Of a stretch of 32,150 nt of DNA, positions 7,841-16,676 are shown piece by piece; position 1 is the first letter of the stretch; every line of letters begins with the position of its first letter. The translations under genes were made by a program, and so were the position numbers. The notes beneath the pieces were generated by a model, which saw only the letters and a list, made by a program, of their open reading frames with translations, was not told the origin of the DNA and did not search any database. This DNA is from Acidobacteriota bacterium. Its GTDB lineage: Bacteria; Acidobacteriota; Terriglobia; Bryobacterales; Bryobacteraceae. Location of the stretch: contig JAFDVS010000142.1 of the NCBI GenBank assembly GCA_018268935.1, positions 1 to 32,150 on the forward strand, written 5' to 3'.

Positions 7841-9688
7841 ATGCACCCCGTCCTTGCGTCCCTCTTCCTCGCCGCAAGCCTTCTCCCCGCCGCCGAACGC
7901 GCCTCCTACGATTCGAACGGCCGCCTCGTTGCTCTCATCGCCGAGAATGAGGACATCGAAGTCTCTTCTTCCCTGACCGCCATTCTCCCTACCGGAAAAC
8001 GTATCCCTCTGCGCCAGCAACGCGACCGCCGCACCGTCTACGAACTCCCTGATGGTGCCCGCGCCACCACGGAACGAAAAGTTACCGAAGACGAAACCGG
8101 CGTCCACTACTCCATCTCCCTGCAAGCGATCAGCACTCTCGATGTCCAATCCATCGAATGGGTCCTCGAACTCCCGCGACTCCCGTTTCTCAAAGGCCAG
8201 TTCACTCCGCAAGCCACGGCCCCCATCTCACTCCCCATCACCAAACCCAACACTCCCGCGCTTTGGTCCGGCGAAACCACGACGCTGCGCATCGCTTCAG
8301 CCACAGGCGCCCTCGTCCTCAATGCATCCTTCGATCGTCCAACCAACGTCGCACTCACCGATCGCTGGACCGGCGACCGCCGCACCTACGAGCTACGTGT
8401 CACTCTGCACAGAGGAGAACTCGCCGCCAACTCGTCAGCCGCGCTCGCCATCCACCTCAACCTCGAAGCGGCCCAACCACCGCCACCCGTTACCCTCACC
8501 CTCGACACTGCAACACCGCGCTTCAAATTCCAAGGCTTCGGCGGCAACTACTGTTGGAGTAATCAAAGCCCCATCTCCGCCTACACCCTCGACAACCTCA
8601 AACTCGCCTGGGGCCGCACCGAAATGAAACTCCTCCAGTGGGACAAGCAGAAGGACAACCCCGGCCCCGAACTGAAAGCCGACTTCGAAACCATGCGCCG
8701 TTTCAAGGAAAAAGGAGTCCCCTTCGTCTCCAGCATCTGGTGGCTCCCTGAACGCCTCTACACCGATCCCCACGAAAAGCCCCGCATGGCGCACTTCCGT
8801 CTCGTCCATCCCGACAAGTGGCCCGAGTTTCTCGATCTCCTCGGCAGTTACCTGCTCCACCTCAAGACGAACTACGGCGTCGAGCCCGATCTGTTCTCAT
8901 TCAACGAAGCCAATATCGGCATCTACGTCGGCCAGTCTCCCGAAGCGCATACCGAAGCCCTCAAACGCATCGGCGCCCATTTCCAAAAGCTCGGCCTCAA
9001 AACCAAAATGCTTCTCGGCGACGCTACCGGCCCGCGCGACACACACAAGTTCGTTCTCGACGCGGCAGCCGATCCGGAAGCAATGAAATACGTAGCCGCC
9101 ATCGGCTTCCACTCCTGGGGCGGCGGCACCCCCGAGCAGTACAAAGCCTGGGGCGATGTCGCCGAATGGCTCAATCTCCCACTGCTGGTCACCGAACTCG
9201 GCGTCGATGCTTCCGCCTACATGGGCCGCGCCTGGGACAGCTACCATTACGGACTCCGTGAAGCCCGCATGACGCAGGAACTTCTCACCCACGCGCGCCC
9301 CCAAGGCACGCAGTTCTGGCAATTCACACAAGACTACGCCCTCGCCCGCGAATCAAATGGCAAAGTCGAACCATCTCCACGCTTCCATCTCATGAAGCAC
9401 TTCACCAATCTCACGCCGCACCAAAGCGAAGCGCTCGCCATCACGTCAACACAACCGAGCGTCCTCGCCACCGCCTTCCGCAACGGCGCGGCCTACGCCA
9501 TCCACATCCTCAATCGCCACGGCGCGCGCCAGGCAACCATCGAAGGACTTCCCGAAGGTCCCTGGCGCATAACTGTTACCACCGAGTCCGCCCACTTCCA
9601 ACAATCCGAAGCCGGCATAGCCAGACAAGGTAAACTCATCCTCAACCTGCCGCCGCGCTCGTTGACCACACTGCACCGGGCCGACTAA
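7841..9688 (+). CDS. Secreted GH30-like glycoside hydrolase
   Basis: A 615-residue protein with a short signal peptide (MHPVLASLFLAASLLPAAE). An N-terminal beta-rich domain (about 25-210) precedes a clan GH-A (beta/alpha)8 catalytic domain that opens with FQGFGGNYCW near residue 230, as in GH30. The probable acid/base is Glu356 in FSFNEANIG and the probable nucleophile Glu452 in LLVTELGVD. A C-terminal beta-sandwich with an alternating hydrophobic pattern ends the protein. GH30 members cleave beta-glucan, galactan, xylan or glucosylceramide; the substrate cannot be read from sequence. I start at the ATG at 7841 because it begins the signal peptide; the frame is open back to 7604 but that stretch lies antisense to the kinase start. 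No clear ribosome-binding site is visible. The stop overlaps the cupin gene by 4 bp. Confidence 0.82.
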   Translation: MHPVLASLFLAASLLPAAERASYDSNGRLVALIAENEDIEVSSSLTAILPTGKRIPLRQQRDRRTVYELPDGARATTERKVTEDETGVHYSISLQAISTLDVQSIEWVLELPRLPFLKGQFTPQATAPISLPITKPNTPALWSGETTTLRIASATGALVLNASFDRPTNVALTDRWTGDRRTYELRVTLHRGELAANSSAALAIHLNLEAAQPPPPVTLTLDTATPRFKFQGFGGNYCWSNQSPISAYTLDNLKLAWGRTEMKLLQWDKQKDNPGPELKADFETMRRFKEKGVPFVSSIWWLPERLYTDPHEKPRMAHFRLVHPDKWPEFLDLLGSYLLHLKTNYGVEPDLFSFNEANIGIYVGQSPEAHTEALKRIGAHFQKLGLKTKMLLGDATGPRDTHKFVLDAAADPEAMKYVAAIGFHSWGGGTPEQYKAWGDVAEWLNLPLLVTELGVDASAYMGRAWDSYHYGLREARMTQELLTHARPQGTQFWQFTQDYALARESNGKVEPSPRFHLMKHFTNLTPHQSEALAITSTQPSVLATAFRNGAAYAIHILNRHGARQATIEGLPEGPWRITVTTESAHFQQSEAGIARQGKLILNLPPRSLTTLHRAD

Positions 9689-10164
9689 CTCAACGGAGGC
9701 CCCAGTAACTCCATCCCATAAGCCCCCATCAACCTCCCTACCCCCGCGAAATCCGGTTCACTCAACCCCGCATTCAACGCGTCTACTTCATCGAAGAATC
9801 TCTCCAACCCCGCCGGGGTCACCATCACCAGAATATGCGCCGGCACATCCGAGAAATTCTGAAACGTGTGCGCCGTCCCTCGAGGCGCAAACGCCGACGC
9901 CCCTGCGCCTCCCGTAAACCGTTCCCCATCCACCTGCCACGTAATCTCTCCATCCAACACGTAGAACCACTCATCCTCCCGTGAATGCCGGTGCAGCGGC
10001 GGACCCGCCAGCTTCGGCACCGTCAAATGCACCACCGCCACAGCATCGTTCGTATCCGTCCCCGCCAACTTCACCAGGCAAGGCTCTCCCAGCACGTCAA
10101 TCGGTGCGCGCAACCGATACTCCTCCGGCCCCAGCACCAGCGTTTTCAATTTCTCTTCCGTCAT
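9685..10164 (-). CDS. Single-domain cupin protein
   Basis: A 159-residue cupin. Motif 1 is GPPLHRHSREDEWFYVLDGE (residues 54-73), with metal ligands H58, H60 and a Glu at about 63-65. Motif 2 is FAPRGTAHTFQN (92-103), with H99. This is a beta-barrel metal-binding fold, cytoplasmic by absence of a signal peptide; small cupins act as dioxygenases, isomerases or ligand-binding proteins, and the reaction is open. Its ATG overlaps the TGA of the upstream TetR gene as ATGA, so it is translationally coupled to that regulator and is likely part of the response the regulator controls. An AGGAAGGAAAG ribosome-binding site precedes the start. The stop overlaps the GH30-like gene by 4 bp. Confidence 0.9.
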   Translation of the reverse strand: MTEEKLKTLVLGPEEYRLRAPIDVLGEPCLVKLAGTDTNDAVAVVHLTVPKLAGPPLHRHSREDEWFYVLDGEITWQVDGERFTGGAGASAFAPRGTAHTFQNFSDVPAHILVMVTPAGLERFFDEVDALNAGLSEPDFAGVGRLMGAYGMELLGPPLS

Positions 10165-10760
10165 CTTCTTTCCTTCCTCTTTGAACCAACCTGCCCCTGT
10201 TCACGACGCAACGCGTCCATCAATACCTCCGCCGCCCAACTCACCGCCGCAATCGCTTCCTTACCGGAAAGCTCTCCCCGGTCCTTCAACATCTGCCAGA
10301 ACATGCCCGAATGCAGCCCTTGAAACACGGCTCTCACCTGGCGCCGCTCCGAAGCGCTCCGGCCCTTCAAAAGATCCTTCAAGCTTTGTTCAAAACAGGC
10401 ACGCCCTTCCTCTGCCCCGCGAGCCCGCACCCTCGCCCCCGCCGGCGATTCCAGCATCGCCCGCACCAGCCTCTCGTTCTCATCAAACGCCCGGTACAAT
10501 TCCCCCAGCGACGGTACAATCTCCCCTTCCGCCTGAGGAAACACCGTCCCCGATTCCTTCCGCAACCGCAACCACAACGCCTCATAGAAATCAGCCTGCG
10601 CCGGAAAGTAGCGGTACACCGTGCGTGCCCCTACGCCCGCCGCCTTCGCCACCACTTCGTGCGAAAACGGCTCGTCGGGATGCTCCACCAGCCGCTCAAA
10701 CGCCGCGTTCAAGATATGCTCCCGCGTCGCCGCTGTCCGCCTCTCTTGTAACGTCTCCAT
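10161..10760 (-). CDS. TetR family transcriptional regulator
   Basis: A 199-residue repressor-type regulator. The N-terminal helix-turn-helix (about 10-56: REHILNAAFERLV, SHEVVAKAAGVGARTVYRYFP) is typical of TetR. The C-terminal all-helical ligand domain is too divergent to suggest an inducer. The ATG at 10760 lies directly against a 16 bp palindrome repeated 20 bp upstream, so it very likely represses itself and perhaps the divergent URO-D operon. No Shine-Dalgarno precedes the ATG. TATACT (10771-10766 on the minus strand) would put the transcript start on or next to the start codon, which suggests a leaderless message. The downstream cupin overlaps by 4 bp. Confidence 0.93.
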   Translation of the reverse strand: METLQERRTAATREHILNAAFERLVEHPDEPFSHEVVAKAAGVGARTVYRYFPAQADFYEALWLRLRKESGTVFPQAEGEIVPSLGELYRAFDENERLVRAMLESPAGARVRARGAEEGRACFEQSLKDLLKGRSASERRQVRAVFQGLHSGMFWQMLKDRGELSGKEAIAAVSWAAEVLMDALRREQGQVGSKRKERR

Positions 10761-10775
10761 GACAGTATACTGTCA
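10760..10775. promoter_or_regulatory. TetR operator, proximal copy
   Basis: TGACAGTATACTGTCA is a perfect 16 bp palindrome touching the TetR start codon. A -10-like TATACT for the minus-strand gene lies inside it, so bound repressor would block transcription. The assignment to this TetR protein is inferred from position and from the second copy. Confidence 0.7.
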
Positions 10776-10779
10776 CAAG

Positions 10780-10795
10780 TGGCAGTGAACTGTCA
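10780..10795. promoter_or_regulatory. TetR operator, distal copy
   Basis: TGGCAGTGAACTGTCA matches the proximal operator at 13 of 16 positions (consensus TGRCAGTNNACTGTCA) and begins exactly 20 bp from it, about two helical turns, so two dimers could bind the same DNA face. It lies just upstream of a -10-like TACAAT (10809-10814) for the plus-strand URO-D gene, so it may control both directions. Confidence 0.65.
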
Positions 10796-10831
10796 ACAGC
10801 GAAAAAGCTACAATCGAACCGGAAACGCCAA

Positions 10832-12106
10832 GTGCAACCTCCATCGTCTGCCAGCGCCAAACGCGTCGCCGCCGCGCTCTCTCACCAGCCCCCAGACCGC
10901 ATCCCCATCGACCTCGGCAGCACCGCCGTCACCGGCATCCACGTCACCGCCGTCGCCGCATTGCGTCAACACTACGGCCTCCCGCAACAACCCGTCAAAG
11001 TCCACGAGCCCTATCAAATGCTCGGCTGGATCGCCGAAGACCTCGCCGCCGCCCTCGGCATCGACACAGTCCCCGTTCTGCCGCGCGACAACATGTTCGG
11101 CTTTCCCAACGAAAACTGGAAGCCGTGGAGCTTCCGCGGCCTCGAAGTTCTCGTTCCCGAAAAATTCCGCATTCAGACCGAACCCGACGGAGCATTCCTC
11201 ATCTTCCCCAAAGGCGACACCTCTGCCCCGCCCAGCGGCCGCATGCCCGTCGGCAGCGCCTTCTTCGACACCATCATTCGCCAACCCCCCATCGACGAAG
11301 ATCACCTCAACGTCGAAGACAACCTCGAAGAATTCTCCGCCATAACGCCCCAAGACCTCGACCACATCGAACACAGCGTCGCCGCCGCGCAAGCCACCAA
11401 CCGCGCCATCGTCGCCACCTTCGGCGGCACCGCATTCGGAGACATCGCCCTCGTCCCCGGCCCCTTCATGACCAACCCCAAAGGCATCCGCGACGTCACC
11501 GAGTGGTACATCTCCACCAAATCCCGACGCCCCTACGTCCACAAGATCTTCGAACGCCAGTGCGAGATCGGCATCGCCAATCTTGCCCGCATCCACCAGC
11601 GCATCGGCAACGCGCCGCAGGCTGTCTTCGTCTGCGGCACCGACTTCGGCACCCAAACATCCTCCTTCTGTTCCGACGCCACCTTCCGCGAACTCTGGCT
11701 CCCTTACTACAAACAAGTCAACGATTGGATCCACTCGAACACCACCTGGAAATCCTTCAAACACTCCTGCGGCAGCGTCGTCCGCTTCCTCGATAGCTTC
11801 ATCGACGCAGGTTTCGACATCCTCAACCCCGTCCAATGCTCCGCCGCGGGCATGGACCCAGCCAGCCTCAAATCCAAGTACGGCGATCGCCTCACCTTCT
11901 GGGGCGGTGGCGTCGACACCCAGAAAACACTGCCCTTCGGAACACCTCAGCAAGTTCGCGAAGAAGTCCTCACCCGTTGCGATATCTTCGCCCCCAACGG
12001 CGGCTTCGTCTTCAACACCGTGCACAACATCCAGGCCGGCACGCCAGTCGAAAACATCGTCGCCATGATCAACGCCGTGAAAGAATGGAATGGAGAAAAA
12101 CCATGA
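10832..12106 (+). CDS. Uroporphyrinogen decarboxylase-like (URO-D family) protein, probably a methyltransferase type
   Basis: A 424-residue cytoplasmic protein with the URO-D fold. Signals include the N-terminal ALSHQPPDRIPIDLGS, and KHSCGSVVRFLD (about 310-321), whose His and Cys resemble the zinc-ligand region of corrinoid:coenzyme M-type methyltransferases (MtaA/CmuA relatives), followed by LNPVQCSAAGMDPASLK. True HemE is shorter and lacks the HxCG element, so this is unlikely to be the heme enzyme. It starts with GTG, with GGAAAC 8 bp upstream. It overlaps the downstream FAD oxidoreductase by 4 bp (ATGA) and is divergent from the TetR/cupin operon across the tandem operators. A role in demethylating a methoxylated or methylated substrate with the oxidoreductase is an inference. 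Confidence 0.82.
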   Translation: MQPPSSASAKRVAAALSHQPPDRIPIDLGSTAVTGIHVTAVAALRQHYGLPQQPVKVHEPYQMLGWIAEDLAAALGIDTVPVLPRDNMFGFPNENWKPWSFRGLEVLVPEKFRIQTEPDGAFLIFPKGDTSAPPSGRMPVGSAFFDTIIRQPPIDEDHLNVEDNLEEFSAITPQDLDHIEHSVAAAQATNRAIVATFGGTAFGDIALVPGPFMTNPKGIRDVTEWYISTKSRRPYVHKIFERQCEIGIANLARIHQRIGNAPQAVFVCGTDFGTQTSSFCSDATFRELWLPYYKQVNDWIHSNTTWKSFKHSCGSVVRFLDSFIDAGFDILNPVQCSAAGMDPASLKSKYGDRLTFWGGGVDTQKTLPFGTPQQVREEVLTRCDIFAPNGGFVFNTVHNIQAGTPVENIVAMINAVKEWNGEKP

Positions 12107-14043
12107 AACGCCGTGATCTCCTCACCGCACTCGGCCCGTATTCCCTTGTTGTCCTCGCCGATCAACTCCCGCCCGCCGCCGAAACGCCGGCCAACATAGA
12201 CGCCATCCAGCGCCAGTTCGACAAACTCTCTCCACCCAACCAGCGCCGCTATTCCGCCACTGACAGAAAGCTCCGCGAGATCACGCTCCAAACCGATTTC
12301 CTCGTCGCCGGCGGAGGCCTCGCCGGAGTCTGTGCCGCCATCGCCGCCGCTCGCCACGGAGCCAAAGTCATCCTCGTGCAGGACCGTTCCCGCCTCGGCG
12401 GCAACTCCTCCTCAGAAGTGAAAATGCACGTCTGCGGCTCACACGCAATCCCCGGCTGGCGCGAAACCGGCATCGTGGAAGAACTCCGCATCGAAGACGC
12501 CGTGCGCAATCCCCAGCGCTCCTTCGAAATCTGGGATCTCCTCCTTTACGACAAAGTCATCTCCGAACCCAACATCACACTCCTTATGGACAGCACGCTC
12601 TACGCCGCCAAACGTAATGGCGACCGCATCGACGAAGTGCTCGTCCGCAGCGATCGCGCCGAAACCAACTACCGCATCCAGGCCAAGTACTTCTGCGACG
12701 CTACCGGCGATTGCCGCCTCGGCCTCGAAGCAGGCGCCGAAATGCGCACCGGCCGCGAATCGAAAGCGGAGTTCAACGAATCCCTCGCCATCGACAAAGC
12801 CGACGACGAAACCCTCGGCAGCAGCATTCTCTTCACCTCGCGCCTCTACCGCCGCCCCATGCCCTTCATCCCTCCGACGTGGGCGCGCAAGGTCACTAAG
12901 GAAACTCTCCGCACCCGAGCCATCAACGAATGGGACTACGGCTACTGGTGGATCGCCTGGGGCGGCAACAAAGACATCATTCACGACAACGAGCGCATCC
13001 GCTTTGAGCTGCTTTCCATCGTGCTCGGCGTCTGGGACTACATCAAGAACAGCGGCGATCATCCCGAGAGCAGCCACTGGGCCATGGACTGGATAGGCTT
13101 CCTCCCCGGCAAACGCGGCAGCCGCCGCATGGTCGGCGATCACATCCTCACCCAGCACGATCTGATCAAAGGCGACATCGAAGACGCGGTAGCAATCGGT
13201 GGCTGGCCCATGGACGATCATCCCCCCGGCGGCTTCGATCGCTCCGATCTCAAACCCAACGTCGCCGTGCGCATGCAGGAGGCGTTCAACATTCCCTTCC
13301 GCAGCCTCTACAGCCGCAACATCTCCAACCTCTTTATGGCCGGCCGCAACATCTCCTGCTCGCACGTCGCCTTCACTTCAACAAGAGTCATGGCCACTTG
13401 CGGAACAGCCGGACAAGCCGTTGGCGCCGCCGCCGCGCTCTGCCTCGAACGCAACATCACCCCGCGCGAACTCGGCAGGAAGCACATCGCCAAACTCCAG
13501 CAGACACTGCTCCGCGACGACCAGACCATCAAACTCCGCCGCAACGAAGATCCGCTCGATCTCGCCCGCAAAGCCAAAGTCACCGCCTCAAGCGAAGATC
13601 CCACAACCCCAGCCGCCAACATCATCGACGGCTGCCTCCGCGACATCCCGCGCAAAAAGAATCCCGAACTCCACCGCTGGTCCACCCGCCTCGACAAAGA
13701 TGGAGCCTGGATCGAACTCACCTGGGACACACCGCAAAAGCTCAGCCACCTTCAACTCATCTTCGACACCGGCCTTCAGCGCCGTCTCATGCTCAGCGCC
13801 TCCGCCTCCGTCACCACCGGACAGATCCGCGCCCCGCAACCCGAAACCGTGCGCGACTACCGCATCCTATTCCGCAAGCCCGGCGCAACCGACTTCGCCG
13901 AGATCGAGGCCGTCAAAGGAAACTACCAGCGTCTTCGCCGCCACCGCTTCGAACCCATCGAAGCGCAGTCTCTCCGCATCCACATCGATTCGACCAACGG
14001 AGACGACTTCGCCCGCCTCTTCGAAGTCCGCTGCTACGCCTGA
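12103..14043 (+). CDS. FAD-dependent oxidoreductase with Tat-like signal and discoidin-like C-terminus
   Basis: A 646-residue protein. The N-terminus MKRRDLLTALGPYSLVVLA resembles a twin-arginine signal. A Rossmann dinucleotide motif DFLVAGGGLAGVCAAIAAAR (about 65-84) and LGGNSSSEVKMHVCGSH (98-114) fit the FAD_oxidored family, as does NLFMAGRNISCSHVAFTSTRVMATCGTAGQA further on, the usual C-terminal FAD-binding segment. Residues about 520-646 look like an F5/8 type C (discoidin-like) carbohydrate-binding module (VTASSEDPTTPAANIIDG ... DKDGAWIELTWDTPQKLSHLQLIFD). The substrate is unknown; the module suggests a saccharide. The ATG at 12103 overlaps the stop of the URO-D gene, so the two are co-translated. 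The gene ends just before a double-hairpin element. Confidence 0.88.
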   Translation: MKRRDLLTALGPYSLVVLADQLPPAAETPANIDAIQRQFDKLSPPNQRRYSATDRKLREITLQTDFLVAGGGLAGVCAAIAAARHGAKVILVQDRSRLGGNSSSEVKMHVCGSHAIPGWRETGIVEELRIEDAVRNPQRSFEIWDLLLYDKVISEPNITLLMDSTLYAAKRNGDRIDEVLVRSDRAETNYRIQAKYFCDATGDCRLGLEAGAEMRTGRESKAEFNESLAIDKADDETLGSSILFTSRLYRRPMPFIPPTWARKVTKETLRTRAINEWDYGYWWIAWGGNKDIIHDNERIRFELLSIVLGVWDYIKNSGDHPESSHWAMDWIGFLPGKRGSRRMVGDHILTQHDLIKGDIEDAVAIGGWPMDDHPPGGFDRSDLKPNVAVRMQEAFNIPFRSLYSRNISNLFMAGRNISCSHVAFTSTRVMATCGTAGQAVGAAAALCLERNITPRELGRKHIAKLQQTLLRDDQTIKLRRNEDPLDLARKAKVTASSEDPTTPAANIIDGCLRDIPRKKNPELHRWSTRLDKDGAWIELTWDTPQKLSHLQLIFDTGLQRRLMLSASASVTTGQIRAPQPETVRDYRILFRKPGATDFAEIEAVKGNYQRLRRHRFEPIEAQSLRIHIDSTNGDDFARLFEVRCYA

Positions 14044-14050
14044 GCAAGTG

Positions 14051-14094
14051 GCGACGGGCCTCCAGGCCGGTCGCGGTGCAGGCGAAGCCTGCAC
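14051..14094. repeat. Double-hairpin intergenic element, copy A
   Basis: Two adjacent dyads fill the 50 bp between convergent genes. Hairpin 1 (14051-14074) pairs GCGAC-GGCC with GGCC-GTCGC around a TCCA loop with one mismatch. Hairpin 2 (14076-14094) is a perfect 8 bp stem GTGCAGGC/GCCTGCAC with a GAA loop. The same layout recurs at 18602-18639. It may serve as a two-way terminator; no U-tract follows. It touches the stop codon of the downstream kinase gene. Confidence 0.65.
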
Positions 14095-16619
14095 TACTCG
14101 CGCTTCCCAACACTCCAATTCACCGTCACCGTCAACGGCCAATCCGCCCGCATCGTCGCCGCCGGAAGCAGGATCCGCTGCCCATCCGGACTCATCGCAA
14201 AATGAGTAGTCGTAGCCAGCCCCAGAATCCGAGTCAGAAACAGATTCGTCCCCTCCCCAACATCGAGACTCTCGCCGGTCCCTTTTACCGGAACCGAAAC
14301 GATATGCCCATCCGCCGCCAGATACACAATCTCCTTGCCGTCATTCCTCCACCGCGGAGACACTCCGCCACTCTTCGAAACTCGCCATCGCTGCGCCTTG
14401 CCCCTCACCGTATGCACATAAACTTCGTAATTTCCGGTATCCGAGGCCACATACGCCAGCAGCTTCCCATCCGGCGAAAACTGGGGCTGTCCCTCCCCAT
14501 AGCTGCTCGCCAGAAACGGCTTCGGCGTCCGATCCGCGCCATTCAACTCCATCAGAAAAATGTCGTTCCCATTGCCTCCACCATCGAATGCCAGCAGACT
14601 GCCATCCATCGAAATGTGCGAATGATGCTTCCTCAACTCCGAATCGAGAAGCACTTCCTCTGGCCCAGTGCCATCCGCCGACCGGACATACAACTCTCCA
14701 TCGTTCGCCCGCCCCTTGCGGTTGGCGGAAAACACTACGCGTTTCGAATCCGGTGTCCAGGAAGGCACCCATTCCCGCGTCCCTGCTTTTGCTTGCGTCA
14801 GCCGTTGCCTCAACTCGCGCTTCAGGTCCACTACCCACACATCCCGATCGCCGTTTGGCGCCATGAGGTCATACGCCAGATAACGCCCGTCCGGCGACAC
14901 CTCGTTATGCGATCCAGCGTCCACCGTGCTCGACATCTTTCCCGTGCGATCGAACCAGCCATATTGCACCAGTTCACTCGCAGCCCCTTCCCGCGTGACC
15001 AACACCCCCGTTTGCGACACCGAAAAGCTCGCCACCTGTGACGCTATAATCCAGGGCGTACCCGACAGCTTCCCCGTAGTTTCATCAAACGGCTGTGCCG
15101 ACAATGTCTGTCCGGAAAGTGTAAGCAACTTGCCCGGAACCGTCGCCATGCCCAGCACACCGTCCATGAGCTTGACACTCGGTCCCCCATCCAGTGTCAA
15201 CCACTGCAGCCCCCCAGTGCTCTCTCGCCGAAGGATGTGCTTTCCGTCCGCCATCAGCAAGACTTCGCGGCCACTCAAAGGCAACCGCTTCGCCGTCCCC
15301 CCTTCCGCGTTGACCACATGCGCCCCATTCACACCATTGCTGAACACGATTAGACCCGTCGGTGCCCACGACCCCGACCCTACCTGAGGCGTATCACAGA
15401 TCACCTGCTTCGAGCCTCGGTCTACATCCATTCGCCACAGTTGCCCGCCCGCTGTATGGAATGCAATCGACTGGCTGTCCGGCGCCCAGAAGAACGCCGT
15501 CACCGCCACTGTCCCGTCTAATCGTTTCGTCTCCAGAGAATCGAGGTTCCTCAAGTACAGTGCCGGGGCATTCCCGCCCTCTCTCGCCGAATACACCAGC
15601 CGCTTCCCATCCGGCGATATGGCATAGTTGCCCATCACCAGCAGGCTCCCCTTCGGCGTCGTAATCGTATACCGCAACTGCTGCCCCGCAGGCGCCGTGG
15701 GCCTCATCCAATACCCCGCCAATCCCGCTCCCAACGCAGCCACCAAACCTACACCCGCCACCAACCCCCAGTTCATCCGCCGCACCGGAGCACTCACTAC
15801 AGCCTCCGGCATCTCCACCCAGGCATCCCCCAAATCCCGCAGCCGCTTCTTGCGGTCCCTCTCCAAACATCTCCGCAATAACCACCGCACATTCGCCGGA
15901 GTCTCCACCGGCAACAACCCCCAATCAATCTCCTTCTTCAACACCTCCGCCAGCGTGTCCGAAATCGACTCCCCATCGAACAGCCGCACCCCACTCAACA
16001 TCTCAAACAGCACCACCCCAAACGCCCACACATCCGCCCGCTTATCCACCGCCTGCCCCCGAGCCTGCTCCGGAGCCATATACGCCGCGGTCCCCATGAT
16101 TACGCCCGCCTGCGTCGCCCGCACCGTCAGCGTTGGTGACAACGCCGGATCCCCGCTCATCTCCCGCCGCTCCGGTTCCGCCATCTTCGCCAACCCGAAG
16201 TCGAGGATCTTCACGTTCCCATCGGGAGTCACCTTGATATTCGCCGGCTTCAAATCCCGATGCACCACCCCGCGCTCGTGCGCATAATCCAATGCTTCGG
16301 TGATCTGCCGTGCGTATCGCAGCGAAACCTCCACCGGCAGCGGTCCAGCCAGCGTTTCCCCCTCCACCAACTCCATCACCAGCGCCGCATGCTCCACCCC
16401 ATAGATAGCCGCAATATGCGGATGATTCAACGCCGCCAGCACCTTCGCTTCGCGCTCAAACCGCGTCAGCCGCTCCGGATCGTTTGCCACCTGCGGAGGC
16501 AACACCTTCACCGCAACATCGCGCCCCAGCTTCGTATCCGTGGCGCGATACACTTCTCCCATCCCGCCTTCACCGAGTTTCCCGGTGATGCGGTAATGCG
16601 CAATCGTCGAGCCAATCAT
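14094..16619 (-). CDS. Membrane Ser/Thr protein kinase with C-terminal beta-propeller
   Basis: An 841-residue Hanks-type kinase. The kinase domain spans about 8-272: GEGGMGEVY (16-24), VAVK lysine 38, HRDLKPAN (120-127), DFG (140-142), APEQ (182-185), all catalytic residues intact. One transmembrane helix (about 284-304, WGLVAGVGLVAALGAGLAGYW) precedes an extracytoplasmic region of TolB/PD40-type propeller blades, recognisable by repeated ISPDGKRLVYS, SPDGRYLAYD, TPDSKRVVFS, SPDGKLLAYV and SPDGQRILLP. It probably senses an extracytoplasmic ligand. A -10-like TATACT lies 11 bp before the ATG. The layout is that of many acidobacterial kinases; the target is unknown. Confidence 0.94.
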   Translation of the reverse strand: MIGSTIAHYRITGKLGEGGMGEVYRATDTKLGRDVAVKVLPPQVANDPERLTRFEREAKVLAALNHPHIAAIYGVEHAALVMELVEGETLAGPLPVEVSLRYARQITEALDYAHERGVVHRDLKPANIKVTPDGNVKILDFGLAKMAEPERREMSGDPALSPTLTVRATQAGVIMGTAAYMAPEQARGQAVDKRADVWAFGVVLFEMLSGVRLFDGESISDTLAEVLKKEIDWGLLPVETPANVRWLLRRCLERDRKKRLRDLGDAWVEMPEAVVSAPVRRMNWGLVAGVGLVAALGAGLAGYWMRPTAPAGQQLRYTITTPKGSLLVMGNYAISPDGKRLVYSAREGGNAPALYLRNLDSLETKRLDGTVAVTAFFWAPDSQSIAFHTAGGQLWRMDVDRGSKQVICDTPQVGSGSWAPTGLIVFSNGVNGAHVVNAEGGTAKRLPLSGREVLLMADGKHILRRESTGGLQWLTLDGGPSVKLMDGVLGMATVPGKLLTLSGQTLSAQPFDETTGKLSGTPWIIASQVASFSVSQTGVLVTREGAASELVQYGWFDRTGKMSSTVDAGSHNEVSPDGRYLAYDLMAPNGDRDVWVVDLKRELRQRLTQAKAGTREWVPSWTPDSKRVVFSANRKGRANDGELYVRSADGTGPEEVLLDSELRKHHSHISMDGSLLAFDGGGNGNDIFLMELNGADRTPKPFLASSYGEGQPQFSPDGKLLAYVASDTGNYEVYVHTVRGKAQRWRVSKSGGVSPRWRNDGKEIVYLAADGHIVSVPVKGTGESLDVGEGTNLFLTRILGLATTTHFAMSPDGQRILLPAATMRADWPLTVTVNWSVGKRE

Positions 16620-16630
16620 AGAGTCCCGTC

Positions 16631-16676
16631 AGTATACCGCTTAAACCGGGGGGACGCGTCCTCCGGCCGAAAGCCG
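16631..16676 (-). promoter_or_regulatory. Putative -10 element and palindromes upstream of the kinase
   Basis: On the minus strand TATACT (16636-16631) lies 11 bp before the kinase ATG, predicting a leader of about 5 nt. No good -35 is visible. Further upstream are GGACGCGTCC (16652-16661, a perfect 10 bp palindrome) and CGGC-CGAAA-GCCG (16664-16676). The order of two dyads followed by GCACTA resembles a degenerate copy of the double-hairpin element at 14051. Confidence 0.35.

Noticed and set aside
10808..12025. A 405-codon minus-strand frame opposite the URO-D gene
   Set aside because: Gly/Asp/Glu/Ala-rich mirror of the coding strand without any family motif.
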